Assembly (NCBI GenBank): GCA_016779485.1
Contig: JADHNN010000007.1
Span: 1 to 57,163 of the forward strand
DNA length: 57,163 bases
From: Gammaproteobacteria bacterium
Lineage (GTDB): Bacteria > Pseudomonadota > Gammaproteobacteria > GCA-002705445 > GCA-002716945
Direction: 5' to 3'
Position numbers and translations under genes: made by a program
In this document: in pieces, positions 17,489 to 27,010 of the stretch
How positions within the stretch are numbered: the stretch's first letter is position 1
How the letters are laid out: the number at the start of each line of letters is the position of its first letter
Notes under the pieces: model-generated
The model's database searches: none
The model's input: the letters and a program-made list of their open reading frames with translations, nothing else
What the model was told of the DNA's origin: nothing

Positions 17489-17833
17489 TTAATTTAACTT
17501 TTCTTTAATCCTAGCAGATTTACCAGATCTTTCTCTTAGATAATATAGCTTAGCTCTTCTTACAGCTCCTTTGCGTTTAACTTTAATGTTATCAATAATA
17601 GGACTATGTGTTTGAAATACTCTTTCCACGCCTTCGCCATAAGAGATTTTTCTGACCGTAAACGATGAACTTATACCTCTATTTTTAATCGCTACAACTA
17701 TCCCCTCAAAGGCTTGGATTCTCTCTCTTTTTCCTTCTTTTACCTTTACAGATACAACTATAGTATCTCCTGAAGAAAAATTTGGTACAGATTTTAGCTG
17801 CTTAGATGTAATATTTTCTATTATTTTACTCAT
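17489..17833 (-). CDS. rplS: 50S ribosomal protein L19
   Basis: The 114-residue protein matches L19 throughout, with [47 protein letters not shown] and the basic end [19 protein letters not shown]. It is the last gene of the conserved rpsP-rimM-trmD-rplS order and overlaps trmD by 8 bases. Confidence 0.97.
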   Translation of the reverse strand: MSKIIENITSKQLKSVPNFSSGDTIVVSVKVKEGKRERIQAFEGIVVAIKNRGISSSFTVRKISYGEGVERVFQTHSPIIDNIKVKRKGAVRRAKLYYLRERSGKSARIKEKLN

Positions 17834-18569
17834 TTTCCTCTTGCTTGCTATCCGCTATAAATTCTTGCAGTAGTCTATCATCTTCTTTTGTAAGTTTCAC
17901 GTTTTTTAATAATTCTGGCCTCCTTAATAAGGTTACTCCTAGTGACTGTTTTCTTCTCCAAGACGCAATGTCCTGATGATTTCCTGACAATAGTACCTTA
18001 GGTACAGCTTTATTATCAATTTGTTCTGGCTTGGTATAATGAGGATGATCAAGAATCCCGTTGTAAAATGAATCGTTAATTATTGAATCTATGCTATCTG
18101 CTACACCTGGTAATAGTCTAGTAATACCCTCAATAATTGTTGCTGCAGGCATCTCACCTCCAGATAATACATAATCACCAATAGATATCTCCTCATCAAC
18201 CAAGTTATCAATAATGCGTTGATCTAACCCTTCATATCTTCCGCACAAAAATGTAACAGCTTCTTCTTTTGAAATATCTATAAGTTTTTTTTGAGACAAA
18301 GTTTTACCTTGTGGGGATAAGAGATAACACTTACCTATTTTGTTAGCATCAAGGCAATCTCTAACGGGTTGATATTGTACAACCATACCTGGGCCACCGC
18401 CATATGTTTTAAAATCTATCCTTTGGTGTTTATCTTTCGTATATAATCTTAAATCTATGACGTTTATTGAAATTGCTCTAATTCCAATAGCCTTTTTTAT
18501 CAATCCATGTTCAAAAAATGATTCAAAAAATTTTGGATATATAGTTATGATATTAAACTGATTCATCAC
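17826..18569 (-). CDS. trmD: tRNA (guanine-N1-)-methyltransferase
   Basis: TrmD methylates G37 of tRNAs, which keeps the reading frame. The 247-residue SPOUT protein starts [15 protein letters not shown]. It has [10 protein letters not shown], the knot region [12 protein letters not shown] and the AdoMet site [14 protein letters not shown]. It overlaps rimM by 17 bases and rplS by 8 bases. Confidence 0.97.
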   Translation of the reverse strand: MMNQFNIITIYPKFFESFFEHGLIKKAIGIRAISINVIDLRLYTKDKHQRIDFKTYGGGPGMVVQYQPVRDCLDANKIGKCYLLSPQGKTLSQKKLIDISKEEAVTFLCGRYEGLDQRIIDNLVDEEISIGDYVLSGGEMPAATIIEGITRLLPGVADSIDSIINDSFYNGILDHPHYTKPEQIDNKAVPKVLLSGNHQDIASWRRKQSLGVTLLRRPELLKNVKLTKEDDRLLQEFIADSKQEENE

Positions 18570-19044
18570 GTATTATAATTTTATTATTATCTATTTTACA
18601 TATATTTTCTTTGATAAAAGCTATATAAGAAATAATATTGTTATTTTTAATAGCCAAAATATCATTTGATCCGCTATTAAAAATAAAATCTACAACACCA
18701 AGATCCGTATTCTTATTTGTTAATACCTTTAGTCCTATCAAATCTTTCCAATAATACTCATTGCCTTCCAAGTTAGGAATAGACTCATTATCAACGCAAA
18801 TATTTTTTCCTATAATATTTTCTGAAGTATTAATATCATCAAAGCTTAGGATTTTGATAATAATTTTTTTTGGCATGACCTTAATATCTAAAATCTTTAT
18901 TTCATGATTTTTATTATCATTTAAAAATGTTTTGTAAGTTTTTAAATTTTCAGGAGGATAAGCATAACAATCAATTGATACCCATCCTTTTATACCATGT
19001 GTAGATAAAATTTTACCAATTACTATAGGTGACGAGCTTTTCAT
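18553..19044 (-). CDS. rimM: 16S rRNA processing protein RimM
   Basis: RimM helps mature the 3' domain of 16S rRNA and binds S19. The 163-residue protein has the N-terminal barrel start IVIGKILSTHGIKGWV and the PRC-barrel entry NEYYWKDLIGLKVL. Length is close to the usual 170-180. It follows rpsP by 27 bases in the conserved order. Confidence 0.93.
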   Translation of the reverse strand: MKSSSPIVIGKILSTHGIKGWVSIDCYAYPPENLKTYKTFLNDNKNHEIKILDIKVMPKKIIIKILSFDDINTSENIIGKNICVDNESIPNLEGNEYYWKDLIGLKVLTNKNTDLGVVDFIFNSGSNDILAIKNNNIISYIAFIKENICKIDNNKIIIRDESV

Positions 19045-19071
19045 TTATAAACATGAAAACTTCTTAGAAAG

Positions 19072-19545
19072 TTAAGTTTTATTTTTTTCAGAGGTTTCTG
19101 CTTCAGCTGTTGTTTCTTCAGCAGGTGCTGCTTCAGCTGTTGTTTCTTCAGCAGGTGCTGCTTCAGCTGTTGTTTCTTCAGCAGGTGCTGCTTCAGCTGT
19201 TGTTTCTTCAGCAGGTGCTGCTTCAGCTTCTTTATCTTTTAATTTTTTGTGTTTAATTTTGTCCAATAATGCACTTTTGATTTTTTGTCTTTTTTCTAGA
19301 TTATTAGGATCGAGACTATATTTTTGGAGCAGTCTAACTCTGTCAGACATCTGTGCGCCAAGGTTTACCCAATGCTCTAACCTATCATGTTTGAGAGATA
19401 TTCGTTTTTCAGATTCAAGACTAGGGTCATAGCTACCTATTCTCTCTATGCATTTACCGTCTCGTTTAGCTTTTTGATCAACTACAACAATGTGGTAGTA
19501 TGGTCTTTTTTTTCCGCCGCCTCTTGATAGTCTTACTCTTACCAT
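19072..19545 (-). CDS. rpsP: 30S ribosomal protein S16 with a repetitive C-terminal tail
   Basis: I chose the ATG at 19545 (157 residues). It gives the standard S16 start MVRVRLSRGGGKKRPYYHI and has a GAG-type ribosome site 7-8 bases upstream. A TTG at 19566 would add seven residues. The S16 fold covers about residues 1-82. A basic linker follows, then four perfect 10-residue repeats (AAPAEETTAE, residues 109-148) and a short end. The tail is acidic, low in complexity and absent from classical S16. An extended -10 promoter lies just upstream. Confidence 0.96.
   Translation of the reverse strand: MVRVRLSRGGGKKRPYYHIVVVDQKAKRDGKCIERIGSYDPSLESEKRISLKHDRLEHWVNLGAQMSDRVRLLQKYSLDPNNLEKRQKIKSALLDKIKHKKLKDKEAEAAPAEETTAEAAPAEETTAEAAPAEETTAEAAPAEETTAEAETSEKNKT
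19102..19221 (-). repeat. Four identical 30-bp tandem repeats inside rpsP
   Basis: Four 30-base units, identical at the DNA level, encode AAPAEETTAE four times. Because the unit is a multiple of three and shows no synonymous drift, the copy number probably changes by slippage or recombination without breaking the frame. The array lies entirely in the S16 C-terminal tail. Confidence 0.95.
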
Positions 19546-19570
19546 ATATATCTCGTTTTTTAACAACGTG

Positions 19571-19576
19571 ATTATA
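19571..19576 (-). promoter_or_regulatory. Extended -10 promoter for rpsP-rimM-trmD-rplS
   Basis: The minus strand reads TGCTATAAT, a perfect -10 with the extended TGn motif. It lies 25 bases before the rpsP ATG. The -35 region is weak, as is usual for extended -10 promoters. It may drive the leftward unit as far as panD. Confidence 0.6.
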
Positions 19577-19651
19577 GCACCTCATTTAAAAAAAACTCAG
19601 CTTTTTAGTTAAAAAAAATGAAATTTTAGGCTAAAAGGTATTTTTTTTATA

Positions 19652-19657
19652 TATAAT
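19652..19657 (+). promoter_or_regulatory. -10 element upstream of the leader ORF and ypjD-like gene (leaderless)
   Basis: TATAAT ends 8 bases before the ATG at 19666, so transcription would start at or within a base or two of that ATG. This is the only clear promoter for the rightward genes from ypjD-like to folE2. Confidence 0.5.
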
Positions 19658-19665
19658 CAACAAAG

Positions 19666-19728
19666 ATGAGTCATATTAAAAAATCTGGAATAAAAACTAC
19701 AAATATTGAGCCGTATCTTAATAGATAA
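19666..19728 (+). CDS. 20-aa leader ORF coupled to the ypjD-like gene
   Basis: A complete small frame (MSHIKKSGIKTTNIEPYLNR) lies between a TATAAT box 8 bases upstream and the next gene, whose ATG overlaps its stop as TAATG. The ypjD-like gene has no Shine-Dalgarno sequence of its own, so the small ORF may load ribosomes for it by termination-reinitiation. The peptide contains no run of a single amino acid typical of attenuators. It may be a true short peptide or only a coupling device. Confidence 0.4.
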   Translation: MSHIKKSGIKTTNIEPYLNR

Positions 19729-20498
19729 TGGCTTATCTTCCTTATATTATTGGCATAATATATTTTGCTATGTCTGCGTGTCTTTTGAATCTTTATATGG
19801 GAAGAGATTGTAAAATACCATTGAGTATCACATACCTAAGGATTATTGGACTATTTCTATTTGGATTGTTTGTTTTTGATTTAGCCTATCCCTTTATGAT
19901 ATTTAATTTCGTCAGCGCTTCTTTCATTACATTATTTATAATAAACCTCTTTTATATAATCCTTAATTATTACAGACCGATAGATTATATAGGTTTGATT
20001 CTCAACCCAGTTGTTTTTATTTCTCTTGCATTGTTTTTAACTTTTGGTTTCTCATCTTCAGGAACAGCTGTTGAGAAGAGCTTATACATTCACATTATAT
20101 TCTCTCTTTCATCATATGGCTTTCTAGTTCTGGCTGGTATGCAGGCTCTAATATTACGGTATCAGATAAATTCCGTTAAAAATATATATTACTCTCCTTT
20201 ATTGAATTCATTTCCATCTATCGAAGAAATGGGTAATATTATGCATAGGTTAATTATTTCTGGATTTATTATATTAACACTATCTCTTCTGTCTGGATTA
20301 CCTTACCTATCGAATAACCTTAATGTTGAGTTAGAACAAAAAATAATATTCTCAGTGGTTGCATGGATAACATTTTTGTATCTGATTTTTAAAAAATTAT
20401 ACTATGGTATAAAAGATATTGCTGCAGCGAATATGACAATAGGTGGTTTAGTTTTTTTACTTTTATCATACTTGGGTACTAAATTACTAGTAAGTTAA
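19728..20498 (+). CDS. YpjD/CcsA-like inner-membrane protein
   Basis: The 256-residue protein has about eight membrane segments and the CcsA/HemX-type pattern KSLYIHIIFSLSSYGFLVLAGMQAL, with a His that in relatives is near haem. In E. coli ypjD lies beside ffh and yfjD; here it is divergent from rpsP and followed by corB, the same neighbourhood without ffh. It is not the CcmC/CcmF of this genome, since ccmF is encoded separately. A role in haem handling or membrane assembly is inferred only. Confidence 0.8.
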   Translation: MAYLPYIIGIIYFAMSACLLNLYMGRDCKIPLSITYLRIIGLFLFGLFVFDLAYPFMIFNFVSASFITLFIINLFYIILNYYRPIDYIGLILNPVVFISLALFLTFGFSSSGTAVEKSLYIHIIFSLSSYGFLVLAGMQALILRYQINSVKNIYYSPLLNSFPSIEEMGNIMHRLIISGFIILTLSLLSGLPYLSNNLNVELEQKIIFSVVAWITFLYLIFKKLYYGIKDIAAANMTIGGLVFLLLSYLGTKLLVS

Positions 20499-20513
20499 TT
20501 TAAAAAAAGAATA

Positions 20514-21767
20514 ATGACTACGCTATCAATCGATAATTTATTTATAATCTTAATTATACTTCTTGTATTATCGGCATTCTTTTCAGGATCTGAAACAGCG
20601 CTAATGAGTATCAATAGATATAAGTTGAAGCATCGCGTAAAAAAAAATGAAATAGCAGCCTTGAGGGTTGATTACTTACTGAATAACCCTGACAAAACAC
20701 TTGGCTTGATTCTATTATTAAATAACTTTGTGAATATATTAGCGTCAGCCATATCAACTATTATAGCGATAGAACTTTATGGTGACAAAGGTGTAGCAAT
20801 TGCTGCGGGTTTTTTAACGTTCGTAATACTAGTGTTTTCTGAGGTGACACCTAAAACATTCGCATCCCATTATTCAGATAGAATAGCTTATAAGATCTCA
20901 TTCTTTTTTTATTATGGTCTTGTGATATTTAATCCACTCGTAAAGTTTATTAATTTTTTTTCAAAATTGATATTAACCATATTTGGAGTAGATAAAAGAA
21001 AAACACAATATGACGATTTAACAAATGAAGAAATTAAAACTATCATACAAGAATCTTCAAAAAAGATTACTGAAAATTATGAAGAAATGATTATTAATTT
21101 ACTAGATTTACAAAAGGTAACTGTCGAACATGCTATGATACCAAAAAATGATATTGAAGGTATTGATATTATCCATAGTGATAATTTAATATATTCAAGA
21201 CTTGTCGATATAAATCATACTCGCCTACCGGTTTATTCAGGCTCATTAAACAATCTCATTGGTTTCATTAACAAAAAGCATGTACCTGCTTTAATAAAAG
21301 AAAATAATAAAATTAAAACTGAAGAACTAAAAAAATGCTTATCAGAACCTTATTATATTCCAGAAGATACATCTTTGCTAAGTCAACTAATAATTTTTAA
21401 AAAGGAGAAAAGACGTATTGGGTGTGTTGTAGACGAATATGGTGATATCAAAGGCATGCTAACCCTTGATGATATTCTTGAGGAGATTGTTGGAGAATAT
21501 GCCACAGTTTATGAAAAAGAGAATTTGATTAAAGATGTTGCTATAGATAATATAGAGGTTCACGGTTCTGTGCAGTTAAGAGAAATTAATAAAAAACTAT
21601 CAATTAATCTAGCTGATAACTCGGTTACAACCATCAATGGGTATATACTAGAATCTTTACAAGAGATACCTCAAGAGGGTATGACATTTAAAAAAGATAA
21701 TATTATTATAGAAGTGTTAGAAGTTAAAAATAATTTTATTGAAAGAATATTAATTAAAAAAGTATGA
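20514..21767 (+). CDS. CorB/HlyC-type transporter with DUF21, CBS and CorC domains
   Basis: The 417-residue protein begins with a DUF21 membrane domain (about residues 1-180, SAFFSGSETALMSINRYK). A CBS pair follows at about 205-330 (MIPKNDIEGID, RLPVYSGSLNNLIGFI, GCVVDEYGDIKGMLTLDDI). It ends in a CorC_HlyC domain. Relatives take part in magnesium or cobalt export or homeostasis in the inner membrane. It follows the ypjD-like gene by 15 bases, as in E. coli (yfjD), and overlaps xseB by 4 bases. Confidence 0.88.
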   Translation: MTTLSIDNLFIILIILLVLSAFFSGSETALMSINRYKLKHRVKKNEIAALRVDYLLNNPDKTLGLILLLNNFVNILASAISTIIAIELYGDKGVAIAAGFLTFVILVFSEVTPKTFASHYSDRIAYKISFFFYYGLVIFNPLVKFINFFSKLILTIFGVDKRKTQYDDLTNEEIKTIIQESSKKITENYEEMIINLLDLQKVTVEHAMIPKNDIEGIDIIHSDNLIYSRLVDINHTRLPVYSGSLNNLIGFINKKHVPALIKENNKIKTEELKKCLSEPYYIPEDTSLLSQLIIFKKEKRRIGCVVDEYGDIKGMLTLDDILEEIVGEYATVYEKENLIKDVAIDNIEVHGSVQLREINKKLSINLADNSVTTINGYILESLQEIPQEGMTFKKDNIIIEVLEVKNNFIERILIKKV

Positions 21768-21967
21768 ATAAAAAAACCACAAAAATTAGTAACTTTGAAG
21801 ATGACTTAAAAAAACTCCAGAGCATACTTGATGATATCGAATCAGATAAATTAACTCTTGAGGATTCAATACAAAAATATAAAGAAGGTATGGAGTTATC
21901 AAAGAAGTGTCAAGAAGCTCTAGATGAAGCTAAACAAGTTATAAAGTTACTTGAAGATGAAAAATAA
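21764..21967 (+). CDS. xseB: Exodeoxyribonuclease VII small subunit
   Basis: The 67-residue protein fits XseB, with FEDDLKKLQSILDDIES and LTLEDSIQKYKEGMELSKKCQEAL. It forms the complex with XseA that degrades single-stranded DNA. xseB next to dxs is the classical order, but the usual farnesyl diphosphate synthase gene ispA between them is missing. It overlaps dxs by 11 bases. Confidence 0.92.
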   Translation: MNKKTTKISNFEDDLKKLQSILDDIESDKLTLEDSIQKYKEGMELSKKCQEALDEAKQVIKLLEDEK

Positions 21968-23846
21968 ATTTTACTCCATTCTTGATAAGGTAAATTATCC
22001 TGAAGATCTTAAAAACTTAAATACAAATGAATTACACACTCTAGCCAGTGATATTAGAGAGTATATTTTAGATGTGATATCAAAAACTGGTGGGCACTTA
22101 GCCGCTGGACTAGGCACCGTTGAGCTATCAATTGCTCTTCATTATGTTTTTAATACGCCTATAGATAAAATCATTTGGGATGTGGGGCATCAGTGCTATC
22201 CACACAAAGTATTAACTGGAAGAAAAAATAAATTAAGCTCTATTCGAAAGCATGGTGGTTTGTCTGGGTTTTTAAAAATTAATGAGAGCAGATATGATGT
22301 TTTCGGTGCGGGTCACTCCAGTACATCTATAAGTGCAGCACTAGGAATCTGTATTGCTAGAGATATTAAAAATGAAAATTATAAAGTAGTTTCAGTTATA
22401 GGTGATGGGGGAATGACTGCTGGTATGTCTTATGAGGCAATGTGTCATGCAGGATATTTGAAAAAAGATATGTTAGTAATTTTAAATGATAATGAAATGT
22501 CTATCTCTCCTAATGTGGGTGCACTTAATAAATATTTGACAAGAATTCTCTCAAACAAAACCTTATCGGACATTAAAGCAAAGGGTGGAAAGTTTTTAAA
22601 TGAAAAAAATCCTTTAAAAAAGCTAGCAAGAAAGATAAAAGAAAATGCACAAAATATTCTATCCCCTGGACAGCTGTTTGAAGAATTGGGTTTTAGTTAT
22701 TATGGTCCAACAGATGGGCATGATATCCATTCATTAAAAACTGTTTTAAAGAATTTGAAGGAAAGGAAAGGACCAATACTCTTACATGTTATAACAAAAA
22801 AAGGCAAAGGCTATAAAATAGCTGAAAACAATCCTATCAAATACCATGGAGTATCACCTTTTAACATAAAGACTGGAACTGCGGATAAGCCCAAGTTAAG
22901 TAATACGCTTACATATACAAATATATTTTCTAAATGGATAAATCATAATGCTAAATATGATGACAATTTTGTTGCAATCACACCTGCTATGCGAGAAGGT
23001 TCAGGACTTGTTGAATTTGAAGAAAATTATCCAAAAAGATTTTTCGATGTAGGAATTGCGGAACAGCATGCTGTTACACTAGCAGCGGGTTTAGCAGTAG
23101 GCAAAATTAAACCGATTGTTGCAATCTATTCAACTTTCCTTCAGAGAGCATATGATCAATTAATACATGATGTAAATCTTCAGAATCTAAATGTAATGTT
23201 TGCAATTGACAGAGCAGGTTTAGTTGGAGCTGATGGTGAAACTCATCATGGAATATATGATATCTCATTTATGAGAATTCTTCCTAACATTGTTTTAATG
23301 TCACCTTCAAGCGAGAATGAGATGTGGAAAATGTTAAATACCGCTTTGTTATATAATGGGCCTGTTGCAGTAAGGTACCCTAGAGGAAATACATGTGGCA
23401 ATGAAATATTAGTAACTGATGAGGTAATTGAGATTGGCGAGTCATTGACAATTTACAAAGGCAAAAGAATAGCATTACTCGTATTTGGACATCTAATAAA
23501 TAATCTTTTTGAAATTTCGATGAAGTTGTCACTTACTCTAGTAGACATGAGATTTGTAAAACCTCTAGATACAAATAAAATAGATGTTCTAGCAAAAGAT
23601 CATGAATGTATCATAACCGTTGAGGATAATGTGGTTATTGGCGGTGCAGGTTCTTCTATAAATGAATATATTAATAAAAAGGGCTTGAAGATAAACACTA
23701 TTAATTTAGGCGTGCCTGATAAAGTGATTTCTCACGGAAGTCAAGAAGACCTATATAGACAAATAGGATTAGACAAGAAATCATTAGAAATAAAAATAAA
23801 TGAGATATACAATCAATTGACCCCAAATAAAAAAATAGTTGATTAG
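21957..23846 (+). CDS. dxs: 1-deoxy-D-xylulose-5-phosphate synthase
   Basis: Dxs makes the first intermediate of the MEP isoprenoid pathway from pyruvate and glyceraldehyde 3-phosphate, with thiamine diphosphate. I prefer the ATG at 21957 (629 residues) over a TTG two codons earlier. The protein shows GGHLAAGLGTVELSIALHYV, the cofactor motif from GDGGMTAG to ILNDNEMSIS, the transketolase part RFFDVGIAEQHAVTLAAG, and RAGLVGADGETHHGIYD. It is coupled to xseB by overlap and followed by queD after 3 bases. Confidence 0.97.
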   Translation: MKNKFYSILDKVNYPEDLKNLNTNELHTLASDIREYILDVISKTGGHLAAGLGTVELSIALHYVFNTPIDKIIWDVGHQCYPHKVLTGRKNKLSSIRKHGGLSGFLKINESRYDVFGAGHSSTSISAALGICIARDIKNENYKVVSVIGDGGMTAGMSYEAMCHAGYLKKDMLVILNDNEMSISPNVGALNKYLTRILSNKTLSDIKAKGGKFLNEKNPLKKLARKIKENAQNILSPGQLFEELGFSYYGPTDGHDIHSLKTVLKNLKERKGPILLHVITKKGKGYKIAENNPIKYHGVSPFNIKTGTADKPKLSNTLTYTNIFSKWINHNAKYDDNFVAITPAMREGSGLVEFEENYPKRFFDVGIAEQHAVTLAAGLAVGKIKPIVAIYSTFLQRAYDQLIHDVNLQNLNVMFAIDRAGLVGADGETHHGIYDISFMRILPNIVLMSPSSENEMWKMLNTALLYNGPVAVRYPRGNTCGNEILVTDEVIEIGESLTIYKGKRIALLVFGHLINNLFEISMKLSLTLVDMRFVKPLDTNKIDVLAKDHECIITVEDNVVIGGAGSSINEYINKKGLKINTINLGVPDKVISHGSQEDLYRQIGLDKKSLEIKINEIYNQLTPNKKIVD

Positions 23847-23849
23847 AAT

Positions 23850-24218
23850 ATGTTTAAATTGATAGTAAAAAAAGAATTCTCGTCTGCACATATTCTTCAT
23901 GGACACCCAGGCGATTGCAAAAGGATGCATGGACATAACTGGCTTGTTGAGGCTGAAGTAAGAGGTAGTAATATCAATGAAATTGGTATGGTAATAGATT
24001 TCAAAGATATAAAAAATAATTTACAGGGTATTATCGACAAATTAGATCATCAATACCTCAATGATATTGAGCCATTTATAAATGAAAACCCTACTGCAGA
24101 AAATATTTCCAAATATATTTATAAAGAACTATCAAAAAATATTAATACTGATAATATTAAGGTCAGTGAAATTAAACTTTGGGAAACAAGCAACTCTGCA
24201 GTAACATACACCGAGTAA
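23850..24218 (+). CDS. queD: 6-carboxytetrahydropterin synthase QueD
   Basis: QueD converts dihydroneopterin triphosphate to 6-carboxytetrahydropterin for queuosine. The 122-residue protein has all expected residues: zinc histidines H14, H27 and H29, the catalytic C23 in CKRMHGHNW, and the C-terminal Glu in [11 protein letters not shown]. The next gene is folE2, which makes its substrate. This complete active site contrasts with the degenerate homologue at 44061. Confidence 0.92.
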   Translation: MFKLIVKKEFSSAHILHGHPGDCKRMHGHNWLVEAEVRGSNINEIGMVIDFKDIKNNLQGIIDKLDHQYLNDIEPFINENPTAENISKYIYKELSKNINTDNIKVSEIKLWETSNSAVTYTE

Positions 24219-24222
24219 TTAT

Positions 24223-25032
24223 ATGTCAACTTCAAAATCAAAATTAGAGATAACAAACTTACCAGATACACAAGGGCAAGCAGATACAAGAAATATGCCA
24301 ATTAATAAGGTGGGTATAAAAGATATTATACACCCTATGGTAATTAAACAAAGATCTGGCAAGCAACAGTCAACAGTTGCAAATTTTAATATGTATGTAA
24401 ATTTACCTCATGATTTCAAAGGTACTCATATGTCGAGATTCGTACATATACTAAATAATCATGAAGAGCAAATTACTGTTGATTCTTTCAAGAAAATGAT
24501 TGATGAAATGTTATTACTATTAGAAGCTGAATCCGGTCATATTGAAATGAGATTTCCATACTTCATCAATAAAACAGCTCCAGTTTCAAAAGTACAGAGT
24601 CTGCTAGATTATACTGTTTCTCTAATTGGAGAAATAGAAGACGGTAAAACTAAATTGAAAGTAAAAGTCATGGTACCAGTAACAAGCTTATGCCCATGCT
24701 CAAAAAAGATATCTGACTATGGCGCTCATAATCAGAGATCTCATGTTACAATCACTGCCACTATAAAAGATTTTATTTGGATTGAAGAAATTATTGATAT
24801 TGTTGAGAGTGAAGCCTCGTCTGAACTTTATGGTTTACTAAAAAGACCTGATGAAAAGTTTGTTACTGAGAGAGCTTATGATCATCCTAAATTTGTTGAA
24901 GATATGGTGAGGGATATAGCTGTCCACTTCAATAATGATGAAAGGGTAACAGAATATGTAGTAGAGTCAGAAAATTTTGAATCAATACATAATCACTCAG
25001 CATATGCGCAGATTCATAAAATCAAAGATTAA
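24223..25032 (+). CDS. folE2: GTP cyclohydrolase IB (type IB, FolE2)
   Basis: FolE2 converts GTP to dihydroneopterin triphosphate, the entry to folate and queuosine, and can use metals other than zinc. The 269-residue protein has [20 protein letters not shown] and the catalytic-Cys region [20 protein letters not shown], which are diagnostic for the family. It lies 4 bases after queD and ends 4 bases before the convergent bamC stop. A classical folE was not seen in the window. Confidence 0.93.
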   Translation: MSTSKSKLEITNLPDTQGQADTRNMPINKVGIKDIIHPMVIKQRSGKQQSTVANFNMYVNLPHDFKGTHMSRFVHILNNHEEQITVDSFKKMIDEMLLLLEAESGHIEMRFPYFINKTAPVSKVQSLLDYTVSLIGEIEDGKTKLKVKVMVPVTSLCPCSKKISDYGAHNQRSHVTITATIKDFIWIEEIIDIVESEASSELYGLLKRPDEKFVTERAYDHPKFVEDMVRDIAVHFNNDERVTEYVVESENFESIHNHSAYAQIHKIKD

Positions 25033-25036
25033 TTCT

Positions 25037-26128
25037 TTATCTCAGCTTAACGTATAAGCCTCTTAAAATTTCCTCAGATGCAGGGCTATCCATTTGGACA
25101 AACGAATTATTTTCAATTGTAATGAGCGTGGCTGAATTATTTTCTCCACCTAGATCAAGTTTTATAAATAATATTTCAGAAGATGATTTATTGAATATAT
25201 TTGAAAAAAATCCATCATCGCGATTCTCTTTATCATTAAGAGAGATTTTAATATAGCCATCTGATTGCTTTTGATCAATGATATTTATTCCTAAGATATC
25301 TAGCGCAGTCACTACTGCAGGATATGTTCTTTCATAGATATCAGGCACATAAAGAGTTTGTAGATTATTGTCATCTGAATATATAGAAACTTGATTTCTT
25401 ATACCTGTTGATTTTGCTACAATATATCCTGTCTCCCTAGCTTCATTACCTCCAAGATAAATGTACATTCGGCTTATCATTTCATTTTCAAATTCAGGAT
25501 CTCTTGCCCTATTCTGCCATCTGAAGTCAGAATCACCATCAGACATAAATTCTTTCCCATAATGAGTGATTAAAATATCGTAACCATCATCTTTTTTAAT
25601 TAATCTCGTCTTGTAGCTATCCCTGGTCTCAGGTGAGACTAAAAGCGGGACATATCTTCCAACTACTCTTTGAATAGCTCCTAACTGAACTTCACTCAAA
25701 TTCTCAAGATAATTTGTTCTCATAGAAGAGACGGTTAAATCTGAATTTACTAATAAGAACCCTTCTTGCCTCCAAAAAGTTTTTATTTTTTCCCATAAAG
25801 AAATTTTGTCTTGTGTTTTTACAGAGAGAAACATACTAGTGCCTTGTTTATATACTTTAATCCCCTCTAGCTTTGTATCTATAGTAAATAATTTTTCAGT
25901 ATTATTTTCAACTATCTCAGGAAGTGACAAAGAATTTTTTGTATCAGGATTATTTAGATTAGGAGGTAATATTAAATCAATTTGGCCAGAAGAATAATCT
26001 TCATTAGTTTTGTAAACTAATTTTTCATTTCTTGGGTCAGAAATAATATTTTTAGCATAGTCTGCCATGGTAGAACAGCCAGTTATTAGAAATGATATTA
26101 AAATAAAGACATATATATTTTTATTCAT
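25037..26128 (-). CDS. bamC: Outer-membrane assembly lipoprotein BamC
   Basis: This is a lipoprotein of the BAM complex that inserts outer-membrane beta-barrels. The 363-residue precursor has a signal peptide with lipobox LITGC (lipidated C18). The N-terminal mature part is unstructured (DYAKNIISDPRNEKLVYK) and two helix-grip domains follow. It overlaps the end of dapA by 8 bases, the same dapA-bamC order as in E. coli. The sequence is divergent, so order and architecture carry much of the assignment. Confidence 0.85.
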   Translation of the reverse strand: MNKNIYVFILISFLITGCSTMADYAKNIISDPRNEKLVYKTNEDYSSGQIDLILPPNLNNPDTKNSLSLPEIVENNTEKLFTIDTKLEGIKVYKQGTSMFLSVKTQDKISLWEKIKTFWRQEGFLLVNSDLTVSSMRTNYLENLSEVQLGAIQRVVGRYVPLLVSPETRDSYKTRLIKKDDGYDILITHYGKEFMSDGDSDFRWQNRARDPEFENEMISRMYIYLGGNEARETGYIVAKSTGIRNQVSIYSDDNNLQTLYVPDIYERTYPAVVTALDILGINIIDQKQSDGYIKISLNDKENRDDGFFSNIFNKSSSEILFIKLDLGGENNSATLITIENNSFVQMDSPASEEILRGLYVKLR

Positions 26129-27008
26129 TTACTGCTCCGGAACCTAATAATGCCTGATTGAGTTGCTCATGATATTTTTCATCGAGCCATGTCAATGGGA
26201 GGCGTATCCCTTTCTTTATCAAACCCATTCTGTTAAGACACCATTTAACAGGTATTGGATTTGATTCACAAAATAATACATCATGTAATACATCTATTTG
26301 ATCATTTAATTCAGAAGCCTTCTCTATATCTCCTTCCATAGCATACTTGCACATCATGTGCATTTGTTTTGGTACAACATTTGCTGTTACTGATATATTC
26401 CCTGAAAATCCATCGAGAAGATCACCTAGTGATGTTTTATCGTCACCTGTAAATATTTGCATGTTATCTGAACATAAACTTAGCAGTTCTTTTGAACGTT
26501 GTTTGTCTCCAGAAGCTTCCTTGATACCAACTATATTACTATGCGAGGATAAGCGATAAACAGTTTTTGGTTCCATGTCTACAGATGTTCTACCTGGGAC
26601 GTTATATAATATTTGTGGTATGGAAACCTGATCCGCTATTTTCTTATAGTGTTGATACAGACCCTCTTGGGTGGGTTTATTATAATAAGGTGTCACTAGC
26701 AAACAGCCATCAGCTCCATTTTTTTTAGCACTTACAGTTAACTCTATAGCTTCTGATGTTGAATTTGCGCCCGTACCTGCAATAACAGGTATCCTTCCGT
26801 TTACCAGGTCGATAGTTGTTTTTATTACTTTGGAATGTTCATTAAAATCTAATGTTGCAGATTCTCCAGTTGTACCAACGGAGATAATTACATCAGTTAA
26901 ATTATCTACATGAAATTCTATAAGTTTTTCCAGTGACTCAAAGTCTAGCGACCCATCTTCATTCATTGGAGTTGCTATCGCAACCATGCTTCCTTTAAAA
27001 ATACTCAT
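26121..27008 (-). CDS. dapA: 4-hydroxy-tetrahydrodipicolinate synthase
   Basis: DapA condenses pyruvate and aspartate semialdehyde in lysine and peptidoglycan synthesis. The 295-residue TIM barrel has TTGES at 46-50, the catalytic Tyr at 135 in LYNVPGR with R140, and the Schiff-base lysine K163 in GIKEASGD. It starts 2 bases after the permease gene stop and overlaps bamC. Confidence 0.96.
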   Translation of the reverse strand: MSIFKGSMVAIATPMNEDGSLDFESLEKLIEFHVDNLTDVIISVGTTGESATLDFNEHSKVIKTTIDLVNGRIPVIAGTGANSTSEAIELTVSAKKNGADGCLLVTPYYNKPTQEGLYQHYKKIADQVSIPQILYNVPGRTSVDMEPKTVYRLSSHSNIVGIKEASGDKQRSKELLSLCSDNMQIFTGDDKTSLGDLLDGFSGNISVTANVVPKQMHMMCKYAMEGDIEKASELNDQIDVLHDVLFCESNPIPVKWCLNRMGLIKKGIRLPLTWLDEKYHEQLNQALLGSGAVNE

Positions 27009-27010
27009 AT

